From assembly GCA_964428205.1 (NCBI GenBank), contig CAYRXE010000001.1, positions 1 through 64,000 of the forward strand: a stretch of 64,000 nt of DNA, in the 5' to 3' direction. The position numbers were made by a program, and so were the translations under genes. Within the stretch, counting starts at the first letter, position 1, and each line of letters begins with the position of its first letter. This DNA comes from CAYRXE01 sp964428205 (lineage in GTDB: Bacteria; Patescibacteriota; Gracilibacteria; Peribacterales; Peribacteraceae). The notes beneath the pieces were generated by a model. That model was not told the origin of the DNA, made no database searches, and saw nothing but the letters and a program-made list of their open reading frames with translations. This document shows positions 1-8,755 of the stretch, piece after piece.

Positions 1-28
1 TGGTATTCACAGAATCAGGTCGGATAAG

Positions 29-56
29 TTGACCAAAATATATTACGTTTTACAGT
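29..56 (+). promoter_or_regulatory. Candidate sigma70-type promoter with a leader
   Basis: TTGACC (29-34) and TACAGT (51-56) are spaced by 16 nt. Transcription would begin near 63, leaving a 20-nt leader that contains a GGAG Shine-Dalgarno (73-76) six bases before the ATG at 83. This is the one clear case in the window of a conventional leader with a ribosome binding site. Confidence 0.5.
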
Positions 57-82
57 ATCAGTAGTTCATTTTGGAGTTTCGT

Positions 83-307
83 ATGCAAAGGCTCACGTTC
101 GGACAGCGATTCGTTATCTTCTTTGCGATCGTTGTTAGCGCGGCGTGCTTCGGGGTGCTGCTGAAAATCTACCAAGAAGTTCCTGTAGGAGCACCCTTGG
201 AACAACGCATTTTCTTAAATGCGATAGCCATGATCCCGTTGTTGATCCTGGGAGTCTGCCTGACGGTAGTCTTCCTGATTGTCGCAAGAAGGGATTCCAA
301 AAAATGA
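83..307 (+). CDS. Small two-helix membrane protein, function unknown
   Basis: A 74-residue protein with two predicted membrane segments (about residues 8-28 and 44-66) and a short basic C-terminus ending in RRDSKK. I do not recognise a family. The ATG at 83 is preferred over the upstream in-frame TTG at 71 because GGAG lies 6 nt before it and the TTG falls inside that site. It is a single-gene unit with its own promoter and a strong terminator directly after the stop. It converges on the glycan locus and is probably not part of it. The hydrophobic pattern, good ribosome binding site and terminator make it a likely real gene. Confidence 0.6.
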   Translation: MQRLTFGQRFVIFFAIVVSAACFGVLLKIYQEVPVGAPLEQRIFLNAIAMIPLLILGVCLTVVFLIVARRDSKK

Positions 308-312
308 CTGAT

Positions 313-340
313 GCAGAGCCTACGGGCTCTGCGTTTTTTA
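313..340 (+). terminator. Rho-independent terminator
   Basis: A perfect 8-bp GC-rich stem (GCAGAGCC 313-320 with GGCTCTGC 325-332) with a 4-nt loop is followed by GTTTTTTA. It ends the small membrane-protein gene, and its T-run touches the stop of the convergent FAD protein gene. Confidence 0.85.
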
Positions 341-1987
341 GTCCTTCTTCTTCTCCTCGTGATACACCATTTCTAGATTCACCTCCCATAGATTGGTTTT
401 ATCTGTGCGGCCTTCGATGATGTTATCGACCGCCATCATGGCTGTGAGCATGGAGTGGTCCTGGTTGTTGTAGCGGTGCATGCCGTTACGACCGATGAGG
501 AAGAGGTTTGGAATGTTGTTCACGTAATCCTGCACCACGCCGAGCTGCGTGTAGCTACCGATGTATGCGGGATACGCCTTTGGCATGCGCAGCACGCAGG
601 CGTCCACGAGGTCATTCTTTTTGGCAAAGCCGATCTTTTCCATTTCGCGAATACCCATGTCGATCAACTCTTGATCGGGCTTGATCCACAAATCCCCTCC
701 TTCGTTTACGAAGTACTCAAGGCCAATCCAAATGTGATTCTTGCGATCGGCCACCATGTACGGACTCCAGTTGTTGAAGATCTGGATGCGACCGACGCGC
801 ACACCGGCATCTTGAATGTAGATCCAGTTATCGGGCACATCGGCTGCGGGTTGCTTGCCCTTTTCTTCGACGTGGAGCTTTTTGAGGAGCAGACCTACGG
901 TGAGGAAATCGCGATACGAGAGGCCTTCGGCAACTTCTAACACAGAGGATGGAACGCGCGGTGTCATCATGCCCATAAGGTGCTTGATGGGCATCGTGGA
1001 GAAGAAGTAATCGCACTCCACGTCTTCTGTGTGACCGGTGTTCGTGTTCTCGAGAGTCACAGACGTGACTTTGCCATCGCGAGAGTGCACGGCGGAGACC
1101 CTCGTGTGCATTTTGATCTGACCACCACAGGCCTGCACGTGCTCCGCAACCGTCTCCCACATTTGGCCTGGGCCAAACTTCGGATAAAAGAAGCGCGTGA
1201 TGAGGCTTGTCTCACGTTCGGCCTGCTTCTTGGCGAAATCACTGCTGAGAAGATCTTTGACGGCATGCACGAGTGCGCGCTTGAGGGAGAGGCCTTTGAC
1301 GCGCTGAGCACCCCAGTCACTGCGGATTTGGTTTACCGGGACTCCCCAGACTTTCTCAGTATAGGCCTCGAAGAACGTCTTATACAGGCGATCGCCAAAG
1401 CGGTTCTTATAGAAGGCATCGAGGTAGGTTTCGTCTCTAATAGGAAACACTTGGCGCCAGATGTATGACATGCCAATCATGAATGTGTTCCAAAGGCCAA
1501 GCCTGCGCGCCACGAGGAGCGTGATGGCGATGGGGTATGGGAAGAAGTTCTTACTGAAGAAAATGCGTGATGTGCGCGGTCGCTGAAGCATCACGTTGTG
1601 TTCCTTCTCGGGATCGGGAGCCGGAACAGTGAGCGTGCAGGATTCATCCACCTGACCATCGGGCATGCACTGCTTGCACAAGTAGTGGATGGTCGCTTCT
1701 TTGGCGAACTCCACCGCATGACCCTTCTCAAGGTCATCCGCAGAAGGAGCACCTTGCAATGGCAGGATGTTGAACCACCAGTTCATCACGCGATCGATTT
1801 TGCTAAAGAAGCGGTGTCCGCCAATGTCGATGCGGTTGCCTTTGTAGTTGTACGTTTGGGCAATACCGCCAATGGCCGTCGTTGCCTCGCAGACGATCGG
1901 ATGAATATCGGTGCGCTTGAGGAGCTCATACGCAGCCGTGAGTCCAGCTGGGCCTGCCCCGGCGATGATGGCAATGCGCTTGGTCAT
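338..1987 (-). CDS. FAD/NAD(P)-dependent oxidoreductase, UDP-galactopyranose-mutase-like amine-oxidase fold
   Basis: A 549-residue flavoprotein. Seen: a Rossmann FAD-binding start with GAGPAG at residues 10-15, a GG-doublet motif (IGGIAQT) near residue 40 and an IGGHRFFS motif near 56, as in the protoporphyrinogen-oxidase/UDP-galactopyranose mutase superfamily. Proteins of this group are often found in polysaccharide loci beside GtrA, where they isomerise or oxidise a sugar nucleotide or lipid-linked sugar; the exact substrate cannot be read here. It is the last gene of a four-gene unit (gmd, epimerase, gtrA, this gene). Its ATG shares a base with the gtrA stop (TAAATG), so it is translationally coupled. 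True UDP-galactopyranose mutases are nearer 380 residues, so an atypical member is likely. Confidence 0.75.
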   Translation of the reverse strand: MTKRIAIIAGAGPAGLTAAYELLKRTDIHPIVCEATTAIGGIAQTYNYKGNRIDIGGHRFFSKIDRVMNWWFNILPLQGAPSADDLEKGHAVEFAKEATIHYLCKQCMPDGQVDESCTLTVPAPDPEKEHNVMLQRPRTSRIFFSKNFFPYPIAITLLVARRLGLWNTFMIGMSYIWRQVFPIRDETYLDAFYKNRFGDRLYKTFFEAYTEKVWGVPVNQIRSDWGAQRVKGLSLKRALVHAVKDLLSSDFAKKQAERETSLITRFFYPKFGPGQMWETVAEHVQACGGQIKMHTRVSAVHSRDGKVTSVTLENTNTGHTEDVECDYFFSTMPIKHLMGMMTPRVPSSVLEVAEGLSYRDFLTVGLLLKKLHVEEKGKQPAADVPDNWIYIQDAGVRVGRIQIFNNWSPYMVADRKNHIWIGLEYFVNEGGDLWIKPDQELIDMGIREMEKIGFAKKNDLVDACVLRMPKAYPAYIGSYTQLGVVQDYVNNIPNLFLIGRNGMHRYNNQDHSMLTAMMAVDNIIEGRTDKTNLWEVNLEMVYHEEKKKD

Positions 1988-2431
1988 TTAGACAACCGGT
2001 GGAAGTTCCTCGATAGGCTGCTGTTCATTTTTGCGGAAGACGAAGGTATGCGACATGGAGTAATTCCACACCATGCCAACACCAATCGCGATACATCGAG
2101 CGATGAGGTAATGCACCCCAACGTGAATCAGCACCCACGTGATACAGAGATTGCTGACGATGGCGACTCCATACACAAACCCAAATTTGAGCATTTGAGA
2201 TCCGTACGCTTTGGAGCGATTACGGAAGGTGAAGAACTTGTTCCCAAGAAACACCACGACGATGGCAAGTGCCGTGGAATACACCGGAGCCAAGTAGTGC
2301 GACACACTAAAGTGCTCCACAAAAAGTGTGAGCGAGCCCAAGTCGACTGTGGCGCCAATGCCACCCGTCACACCAAACTTCCAAGCCTGGGAAATGTGCC
2401 GTCGGAAGCGCTCATGCGACAGAAAAGACAT
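1988..2431 (-). CDS. GtrA family membrane protein
   Basis: A 147-residue protein with four predicted membrane segments and the N-terminal GtrA signature (WKFGVTGGIGATVDLG near residues 17-32). GtrA proteins are thought to move or assist undecaprenyl- or dolichyl-phosphate-linked sugars across the membrane, usually with a GT2 and a GT-C partner. Both partner types are abundant nearby. The start at 2431 is supported by a TAGAGT box six bases upstream; no Shine-Dalgarno is visible. The downstream FAD oxidoreductase is coupled to its stop codon. Confidence 0.85.
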   Translation of the reverse strand: MSFLSHERFRRHISQAWKFGVTGGIGATVDLGSLTLFVEHFSVSHYLAPVYSTALAIVVVFLGNKFFTFRNRSKAYGSQMLKFGFVYGVAIVSNLCITWVLIHVGVHYLIARCIAIGVGMVWNYSMSHTFVFRKNEQQPIEELPPVV

Positions 2432-2437
2432 GCAGGC

Positions 2438-2443
2438 ACTCTA
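2438..2443 (-). promoter_or_regulatory. Leaderless -10 box before gtrA-like gene
   Basis: TAGAGT, 6 nt before the ATG at 2431. It lies just downstream of the epimerase gene and could be an internal promoter of the gmd operon. Confidence 0.45.
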
Positions 2444-2463
2444 CAGACATCAGGCGGCTATTT

Positions 2464-3375
2464 CTATCCCTTTACGATGTTCTTATCTTTGAGAAAAGCT
2501 GCGTAGGTGGCATGCAGTCCATCGTTCAGGCTGGTCCACGGGAAGCTTTGGAGCAAGGAATGAACGCCAGGCAGTGCGAGCTCATGCGGGCCTTCGGGCT
2601 TGCTGGTATCGAAGGTGATCTCGAGAGCGGGATGAACCAAGTCGCGGATCTTTGTTGCGAGATCCTTGATGAGGATGGTCTGTGGCGGACTTACGTACTC
2701 GGTTCCGGTGATGCCGTTTTCGTGAAGCAGCAAAGCAGCGCGCACAAGATCGGGAGCAAACAAGAACGGCCGCTTTTGATTTCCACTCCCCCACACCTCA
2801 AGCTGATGTGTGCTCGCTTTGGCTTTGACCATGAGAGCCGGGATCACATTGCCCTCGAGTGTGAAGTGATCACCGGGGCCGTACACATTCATGGGACGGA
2901 GTGTCAGGAGTGGGAAGCCGAGTTCGAGTGCCGCAGTACGGAAGATGGATTCGGAGAAGAGCTTCCCCAGCGCATACCCGTCCATGGGAACATCGACGGA
3001 TGGGAAACTCGTAGGAACCGTGGCACTGCTAAAGAACACGAGGGATGGCTTCGCTTTCACTTGTTTGAGGAGCTTCAGGAGCCCAAGCGTGAGCGCCAAG
3101 TTCCCTGTGAGAATCTCCTCTGCACGCTCACGGTGTACTGCCACGTTCTGTCGTACGGATGCTAAGTGAAACACCGAGTCGATGTCGGTGAGGATGGATG
3201 CGTCGCCGAAGGTCGCAAGATCGCCCTCGATCCAGGTGACGCCTGGCTGTTTGATCTCATGACGTCCCAGTACGCGAACATCTGCTCCTGCTTGTACGAG
3301 AGCATCCACCATGTGGTGCCCGATAAATCCCGTCCCCCCGGTTACGAGAACCCGGCGGCCAGTCCACGAGAACAT
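2464..3375 (-). CDS. NAD-dependent sugar-nucleotide epimerase/dehydratase or reductase (extended SDR)
   Basis: A 303-residue extended short-chain dehydrogenase. Seen: GGTGFIG nucleotide-binding loop at residues 13-19, an FFSSATV serine segment and a YALGK catalytic Tyr-x3-Lys. It starts two bases after the gmd stop codon, so it is co-transcribed with GDP-mannose 4,6-dehydratase. A reductase or epimerase acting on the GDP-4-keto-6-deoxy product is the natural guess (GDP-fucose synthase, GDP-rhamnose reductase or ColC-like roles are all possible), but the sequence does not settle which. Confidence 0.75.
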   Translation of the reverse strand: MFSWTGRRVLVTGGTGFIGHHMVDALVQAGADVRVLGRHEIKQPGVTWIEGDLATFGDASILTDIDSVFHLASVRQNVAVHRERAEEILTGNLALTLGLLKLLKQVKAKPSLVFFSSATVPTSFPSVDVPMDGYALGKLFSESIFRTAALELGFPLLTLRPMNVYGPGDHFTLEGNVIPALMVKAKASTHQLEVWGSGNQKRPFLFAPDLVRAALLLHENGITGTEYVSPPQTILIKDLATKIRDLVHPALEITFDTSKPEGPHELALPGVHSLLQSFPWTSLNDGLHATYAAFLKDKNIVKG

Positions 3376-3377
3376 GG

Positions 3378-4415
3378 TTACGCAGGAAGGGTTACGCCCA
3401 CCTGAGCGGCATCTGCCTCCATCATGATGCGCGCGAGACTCTGCAGATTGGTCTTTGGCTCCCAGCCAAGCACCTTCTTTGCTTTCGATGCGTCGCCAAT
3501 GAGCAGCTCTACATCGGCAGGGCGATAGTACTGCGGATGCACCCCCACGATGACTTTGCCTGTGCGGGTGTCGATGTACTCCTCCTCCATGTCTGATCCC
3601 CTCTTTTCAAACTTGATGCCAGCGATGCCAAGACAAAGCTCAAGGAAGTCGCGCACGCGAATGGCTTCGCCCGTTGCGAGCACAAAGTCATCGGGTTCGG
3701 TGTGCTGGAGCATGCGCCACATTCCTTCGACGTACTCCGGAGCAAAACCCCAGTCGCGCTTGGCATCGAGATTACCGAGCATGAGCTTTTCCTGGAGACC
3801 GGCGAGCATGCGAGCGAGTGAGAGCGTGATTTTGCGCGTGACGAAGTTCTCGCCGCGACGTGGAGACTCATGGTTAAACAGAATGCCGTTCACGGCGAAC
3901 ATGTCGTAACTCTCGCGGTAGTTGCGTGTGAGGTAGAACGAATACGCCTTGGCACATGCGTAGGGACTGCGTGGGTAGAACGGCGTGTTCTCTGTCTGTG
4001 GCGTTTCTAATACCTTGCCGTAGAGCTCGCTGGAGCTGGCCTGGTAGAAGCGGCTTTTTACTTTGCTGGTGCGGAGTGCTTCGAGCAAACGTGCACAACC
4101 AATACCCGTCACGTCACCTGTGTACTCGGGGAGATCAAAACTGATGCCCACGTGACTCTGGGCAGCGAGGTTGTAGATCTCGTCGGGTTGTACTTCCAAA
4201 ATGATGTGCAGGAGAGAGCTTGAATCGGCGAGGTCGCCGTAGTGGAGCTTGAACGGCACTTTGTCTCCAGATTCGAAAATGTGATCAATGCGTCCACGAT
4301 TAAACGTGGAGGCGCGACGCACGATACCGTGCACCTCGTACCCTTTTTGGAGGAGGAGCTCTGCTAGGTAGGAACCGTCCTGACCCGTAACGCCGGTAAT
4401 AAGCGCGCGCTTCAT
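3378..4415 (-). CDS. gmd: GDP-mannose 4,6-dehydratase
   Basis: A 345-residue protein that makes GDP-4-keto-6-deoxy-D-mannose from GDP-mannose in the cytoplasm. Seen: the Gmd-specific GVTGQDGSY loop (residues 8-16), the catalytic SSSE at 127-130, YACAK at 152-156 and the diagnostic [16 protein letters not shown] stretch. Length matches the family. It is first in a four-gene unit. A TAGACT box lies 9 nt before the ATG. Its product would feed the SDR gene beside it and the ColD-like dehydratase of the adjacent operon (7500-8681). Confidence 0.93.
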   Translation of the reverse strand: MKRALITGVTGQDGSYLAELLLQKGYEVHGIVRRASTFNRGRIDHIFESGDKVPFKLHYGDLADSSSLLHIILEVQPDEIYNLAAQSHVGISFDLPEYTGDVTGIGCARLLEALRTSKVKSRFYQASSSELYGKVLETPQTENTPFYPRSPYACAKAYSFYLTRNYRESYDMFAVNGILFNHESPRRGENFVTRKITLSLARMLAGLQEKLMLGNLDAKRDWGFAPEYVEGMWRMLQHTEPDDFVLATGEAIRVRDFLELCLGIAGIKFEKRGSDMEEEYIDTRTGKVIVGVHPQYYRPADVELLIGDASKAKKVLGWEPKTNLQSLARIMMEADAAQVGVTLPA

Positions 4416-4456
4416 AACGGGCGCAGTCTACTGGGTCGCTTGAACCCTAGCCAGCC

Positions 4457-6097
4457 CTAGCGAGTAACGGGAGCCCAGAGGCTCCATCCGCTGCCACTAC
4501 GCACCCTTTTGAGGTCACGAGTACTTGGCTTCCAATCTGGGCGCGTCTTCTCGTTCCAGAGAACGTAATCGACCTGATATGTATCCAATGCTGTACGGGT
4601 ATCACGGCGGACCTCTGCACAACGGTCTTCGATCTTCTGCACATAGGCTTCGTAGTTCGCTTGGGTCTCCTGACCACGAAGCACACGCAGATGTAATTCG
4701 GTTACGGGAATGAGCGTGGGTACGGGTGCGGGCAATGTGCTGTACATCTCCGAAGTGCAAAAGCGATCTGCATACTCTGCGTCACTGATGAGCAAGTGCC
4801 CGGTGTACTCGGTAAAGATGACGTCATGCTTGGTATGAATGGCGACGTTGTCTGCCGTATAGCGATCGGTGAGGACTGTTCCCACAGGTTCTCTGGAGAG
4901 GTATGTGAATGCACCGGCCACGTGCAAGTAACCAAGCTCTTGAGCACCTGACGGTGCACGTAAGGCGCGAACGCGTCCCCCGCTATCCCACATCGCTGGG
5001 ATGGCAAAGATCAGTGCGGCGATAACGGCGATGCTTCCTGCGATGGTCTTCCATTCTCCTTTAAGGATCACGCGTGCACAGAGCAGAGCTGCGGTGAGCA
5101 GGAAGTACGTGACGTAGTGCGACGAGAACGACATCACCTTCCCATGCACAATGGACTGCGAATACACGACGGCACTGGCGATACACAGGCACACGAGCGG
5201 GATCACTTCTTTACGCTCCCCTTTCTTCGTCCAGAGGATCACCGCAGCGACAGCGACGATGGCCGTGATGATGCTGCGAGGAATGGACTCGGGCCAATGT
5301 GTGTAGGCAAGACCTGCACGTGCGGAGGCTTCGGCGAAGAGCGGATTGACCGAGTGACCGAGCATCGTCGAGATGAAGGGCCACGCTGCAATGAGTACGG
5401 CAATCCAGAGCACAATCATGCTCTTGAGTCCCATGCGAGGAGACGCCTTGTAACCAAGGAGTCCTGCAAGACACAGGAGACCGGCAAATGCCCAAGCAAA
5501 TGTCCAACTCCACAGATACACGTACGTCAGGAGACCAAGAGAGATGCCGGCGAGAATTGCCTTGGGATACCTCGCGTCTTCGTACCAGCGCCAGAGGAGC
5601 AGTAAGGCAGTGAGAGTCGCCGGCAAACTCCATGCAGGGTGTGGGTACCGACGTGCGTACCCAATCGCAATGAAGAAGATCACGCTCGCAATACATGCCC
5701 ACCCAAACGGCACCCCCGCTCTACGAAAGAGCTGAGTGGAGAGTACGAGGACGAGTGGCGTGATGAAGAGCGTGACGAGAAGAGCTAGCCACGATGCATT
5801 GATGCCACTCCACGAAAACGCAACGCCGAGGATCCTCTCCATCCCCGCCTGCTGCAGACCGGGAGGTGGATTCCCCTGTGACCAAATGCCGTTACTTACT
5901 TGTCCCAGAGGATTCGTGAGACCTTCTTGTAAACGCACGAGATACATCGACTCATCTTCTCCTTTGTATGGGAGGAGTCCGTTGTACTTGTCGCTCAGCA
6001 AAAACTGAGCAGGCTGCAATGCCAGGATGATGAATCCAAAGGCATACAATGCGGTGAGGACGCCAATACGCGCTCGCTTCGTCATACCAGGCATCAT
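4457..6097 (-). CDS. Polytopic membrane protein, GT-C glycosyltransferase-like
   Basis: A 546-residue integral membrane protein with roughly ten hydrophobic helices and a soluble C-terminal domain of about 130 residues. The first periplasmic loop carries an acidic motif (YKGEDESMYLVRLQEG), as expected for lipid-phosphate-sugar-dependent GT-C enzymes, but I cannot assign a family. The start at 6097 makes a classic ATGA overlap with the upstream methyltransferase-GT2 fusion; MTKRARIG at 6085 is an alternative. It is last in the operon that begins with the ColD-like enzyme, so it may add or polymerise the sugar made there. Confidence 0.65.
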   Translation of the reverse strand: MMPGMTKRARIGVLTALYAFGFIILALQPAQFLLSDKYNGLLPYKGEDESMYLVRLQEGLTNPLGQVSNGIWSQGNPPPGLQQAGMERILGVAFSWSGINASWLALLVTLFITPLVLVLSTQLFRRAGVPFGWACIASVIFFIAIGYARRYPHPAWSLPATLTALLLLWRWYEDARYPKAILAGISLGLLTYVYLWSWTFAWAFAGLLCLAGLLGYKASPRMGLKSMIVLWIAVLIAAWPFISTMLGHSVNPLFAEASARAGLAYTHWPESIPRSIITAIVAVAAVILWTKKGERKEVIPLVCLCIASAVVYSQSIVHGKVMSFSSHYVTYFLLTAALLCARVILKGEWKTIAGSIAVIAALIFAIPAMWDSGGRVRALRAPSGAQELGYLHVAGAFTYLSREPVGTVLTDRYTADNVAIHTKHDVIFTEYTGHLLISDAEYADRFCTSEMYSTLPAPVPTLIPVTELHLRVLRGQETQANYEAYVQKIEDRCAEVRRDTRTALDTYQVDYVLWNEKTRPDWKPSTRDLKRVRSGSGWSLWAPVTR

Positions 6098-7503
6098 ATC
6101 CACTTCACTCGCTTGGCTCCACGCAAAAGGAGTTTGCCGAGCAATAAGCCGTGGCGGAACCTGCGGATCTTGGTGACTCCGTAGGTGCGCGGAAGATAAT
6201 GCACAGGGACTTCGCGCATCTTGAGCTGCTGCAGTGAACCTCCTAAGAAGAAGTCGAAGTCGCCAAAAGGATCGAGCCTGGAATCCATGCGATCGTAGTG
6301 CGCGCGGAAGAACATTTTGACCGGCGACAGTGTGTCGACAAGCTTCTGACGGAAGAGCCACGAGAAGAGCACGCTGAAAGTTTTATTACCAAGTAAGTTG
6401 AGGATGCGCATAGCACCTTCGTCCATCGGATAGACTAAGCGTGATGCATTCACGAACTCTGCTTTGCCACTCGCGAGGAGATCGTAGAGGCGTGGGAGTT
6501 CAGAGGGATGCACCGTGAAGTCACCGTCGTACACAAGGATGATGTCGCCTGTGGACGCTGCAGCTCCTGTGTGGAGGGCGTTCGCTTTGCCCGTGGCCGT
6601 CTGCTTGATGCCGCGGACTTTGACTGGGCCCGTGTGCTCGCGCGAGATGCGTTCGATTTCTTCCCACGTGCCGTCGTTGGAATGCCCTTCGGCGAAAATG
6701 ATCTCGGTGCTGGTTCCCATGACCGGCATGCTGTTGACGATCTGGGAGATGTTTCCTTTCTCGTTACGCACAGCGGAGAGCACGGTGACGGAATACTCCT
6801 GACGCGGAATCGTCATAGGACGGGCCACCATGTATTTCACGACGCAGAGCCTGCGTAAGAGTGGAAACGTCGCGAGGTATTTGTTGCAGAAGCGTGCGAT
6901 GAGAGGGATGGCAACGGGGAAGAGCATGCGCTCCCCTTCTTCGACGACTTCGAAGTCCGTGAGTGTGAGGAGGTTTCGAATGTCGTTACGTGAGAGCCAG
7001 TTCTGTTCTGGAAAGTGCGTCTTGATGCCGATCCACTCTGCAACGAGGAAGAGCGGAGCCCACAAGAAGTTCCAGTGCGTGATGATCACACGCGTGCGGT
7101 TGTGACACAGATGATCGCGGATGTTCTGGAGTGCGCCTTGTACGTCACGCAGGTAGTTGATGGTGTCGAGGAGCAGCACCACATCGTAGTGCTGGTGATG
7201 CGTGAGCTTGGTCACATCGTCTTGGATGTACTCGCCCTTGGGATCAGCTTCTTTGGCGAACTTGAGCATCTCGGACGAGAAATCGATACCTACCTTCTTT
7301 TCTTGAGAGAGATGACGAAGAACAGGAGCGATACCGCAGCCAAGTTCGACGATGGATGCGTCCTTTTGCAGAAAGACATTTAACCAGCGGAGCCTGTCTT
7401 GGTAATAGACGCGGTGTCTGCGAAGGTCCTTCGCGCGGTACGGAGCGAGTGCATCAAAAAATGCACGTGAGGATTCGCCGGGTACAGATGCTTGCGTGGT
7501 CAT
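6094..7503 (-). CDS. Fusion of SAM-dependent methyltransferase and family 2 glycosyltransferase
   Basis: A 469-residue two-domain protein. Residues 45-180 form a class I SAM methyltransferase (motif I VELGCGIAP at 52-60, then VGIDFS and a DVVLLLDT strand). Residues 240-469 form a GT2 domain (SVTVLSAVRNE, an FAEGHSNDGT segment, and VYDGDFT as the metal-binding DxD near 326). The methyltransferase half may instead be the sensor for the acceptor; the product is not predictable. It starts by an ATGA overlap with the dehydratase gene upstream and overlaps the GT-C gene downstream, so the three are tightly coupled. The fusion order (methyltransferase then GT2) is unusual. Confidence 0.8.
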   Translation of the reverse strand: MTTQASVPGESSRAFFDALAPYRAKDLRRHRVYYQDRLRWLNVFLQKDASIVELGCGIAPVLRHLSQEKKVGIDFSSEMLKFAKEADPKGEYIQDDVTKLTHHQHYDVVLLLDTINYLRDVQGALQNIRDHLCHNRTRVIITHWNFLWAPLFLVAEWIGIKTHFPEQNWLSRNDIRNLLTLTDFEVVEEGERMLFPVAIPLIARFCNKYLATFPLLRRLCVVKYMVARPMTIPRQEYSVTVLSAVRNEKGNISQIVNSMPVMGTSTEIIFAEGHSNDGTWEEIERISREHTGPVKVRGIKQTATGKANALHTGAAASTGDIILVYDGDFTVHPSELPRLYDLLASGKAEFVNASRLVYPMDEGAMRILNLLGNKTFSVLFSWLFRQKLVDTLSPVKMFFRAHYDRMDSRLDPFGDFDFFLGGSLQQLKMREVPVHYLPRTYGVTKIRRFRHGLLLGKLLLRGAKRVKWI

Positions 7504-8681
7504 GCGTCAGACTCTGTGATGGAACACAGGAGATCCACTTCTTCCTCCGTGAGATCAGGGTTATTCGGGAAGTAGAGACCTTGATGATGCACAATGCGCG
7601 ACTGCGGACAGTCTCCCACCGGGTAATGCTTCGTCCAAAACGGATGCGTGGTGATGTCGCCGGCAATCACTGGGCGTACTTCCACTCCTGCAGCCTCAAA
7701 ACGGGCGACACACTTGGCGAGTGCTTCGGGCGACACGGTAATGAGCGGCATGGCGAAGTTCGAGAGACGCTCAATGTGATCCACTTCGAGAGGAAGATAG
7801 AGATCTGGGCGCTTACGTTGTGAAGCATGGAAGCGCTCGAAGTTCTTTTGGCGTGTCACGATGGTAGCTTCGAGCAGCGGCATCTGGAGCGTGCCCAGGA
7901 ATCCCCCAATCTCGGTATTACGAGTATTGAACGCCTGTTCGTAAAAGGTGTAGCGCGCATGGAAGTCGCTCAAATGGTGCTGCGTACGCAGTTCCCGCTG
8001 ACGCTCCGGTGAGAGGTTTCTATCCCAACCGTGTGCTCTCACCATCACGAGCATCTCGTGGAGCTCGGAGTCATCGGTGCAGATCATGCCGCCTTCAATG
8101 GTGGAAAGGTGATGACCGACGAAGAAGGAGAACGTGGAAGCAAGTCCGAAGTTACCAAGCAATGTCCCCTTGTAGATCGTACCCAGAGATTCGCAGTTAT
8201 CCTCCAAGAGGAGGACGTTGTGCTTATCGCAGAGGGCGCGAATCGCATCAATATCTCCGCAGAATCCAAGCGCATTGGTAATGAAGAACGCCTTCATGCC
8301 TTTAATGTGCTTCTCCAGTTCCACTGCCGTCACGTTGAGGTGCCTGGTATCGCAATCGACAGGAACAGGCACGAGACCCAGCTGCATGAGCGGCATCACG
8401 TTCGTCGCCCAGGTGAGTACCGAGAAGCCCACCTTATCTCCTGGTTCTAGGTGCCCAAGGTTGAGGAGAGCTTGAATGAGCACGAGATTCGCGAGACTGC
8501 CGTTACCCACATACACCGCGTGTTTCCTCTTTTGGTATGTCGCAAACGCAGTTTCAAACGCTGCGCATTTTTCTCCCATGCTCAGGCGCGGTGCCGTGCG
8601 GATGAATTCTGCGAGTTGCTCGCGCGTACGCTCTTCGTCGAAGAACGTAGATCGCATGAGTGGAATGCGGGGCGATTTCAT
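7500..8681 (-). CDS. ColD/RfbH-type PLP-dependent 3-dehydratase (DegT/DnrJ/EryC1 fold)
   Basis: A 393-residue member of the DegT/DnrJ/EryC1/StrS fold. The conserved aspartate that holds the PLP ring is present (LLLEDNCESLG, D161). However, the position of the Schiff-base lysine is histidine (SFFVGHHLSTIEGG, H190). A Lys-to-His change is known in ColD (GDP-4-keto-6-deoxy-mannose 3-dehydratase, about 388 residues) and in the iron-sulfur RfbH enzymes (about 437 residues). Length and His position fit ColD better, and a gmd gene lies in the next operon. The predicted product is a GDP-4-keto-3,6-dideoxy hexose, a colitose-type precursor. The ATG at 8681 is preferred over an upstream GTG because a TACACT box lies 6 nt before it. 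Confidence 0.8.
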   Translation of the reverse strand: MKSPRIPLMRSTFFDEERTREQLAEFIRTAPRLSMGEKCAAFETAFATYQKRKHAVYVGNGSLANLVLIQALLNLGHLEPGDKVGFSVLTWATNVMPLMQLGLVPVPVDCDTRHLNVTAVELEKHIKGMKAFFITNALGFCGDIDAIRALCDKHNVLLLEDNCESLGTIYKGTLLGNFGLASTFSFFVGHHLSTIEGGMICTDDSELHEMLVMVRAHGWDRNLSPERQRELRTQHHLSDFHARYTFYEQAFNTRNTEIGGFLGTLQMPLLEATIVTRQKNFERFHASQRKRPDLYLPLEVDHIERLSNFAMPLITVSPEALAKCVARFEAAGVEVRPVIAGDITTHPFWTKHYPVGDCPQSRIVHHQGLYFPNNPDLTEEEVDLLCSITESDA

Positions 8682-8687
8682 GCAGGA

Positions 8688-8693
8688 AGTGTA
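8688..8693 (-). promoter_or_regulatory. Leaderless -10 box of the ColD-like operon
   Basis: TACACT, 6 nt before the ATG at 8681. It is divergent from the box of the FkbM gene, with about 50 bp between the two. Confidence 0.5.
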
Positions 8694-8743
8694 TACGAAA
8701 AAACCCTGCACGCCCGCCTTTTGGCACAGTCAGCATTCTCGGG

Positions 8744-8749
8744 TAGCCT
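8744..8749 (+). promoter_or_regulatory. Leaderless -10 box of the FkbM gene
   Basis: TAGCCT, 6 nt before the ATG at 8756. This is a weaker match to TATAAT than most boxes in the window. Confidence 0.4.
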
Positions 8750-8755
8750 TCGCGC

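Noticed and set aside
1598..2506. 302-residue plus-strand frame across the FAD oxidoreductase and gtrA
   Set aside because: It spans two convincing minus-strand genes and has no recognisable domain.
7500..8681. Reading the DegT-fold protein as an ordinary sugar aminotransferase
   Set aside because: The Schiff-base lysine is replaced by H190, so transamination is not expected.
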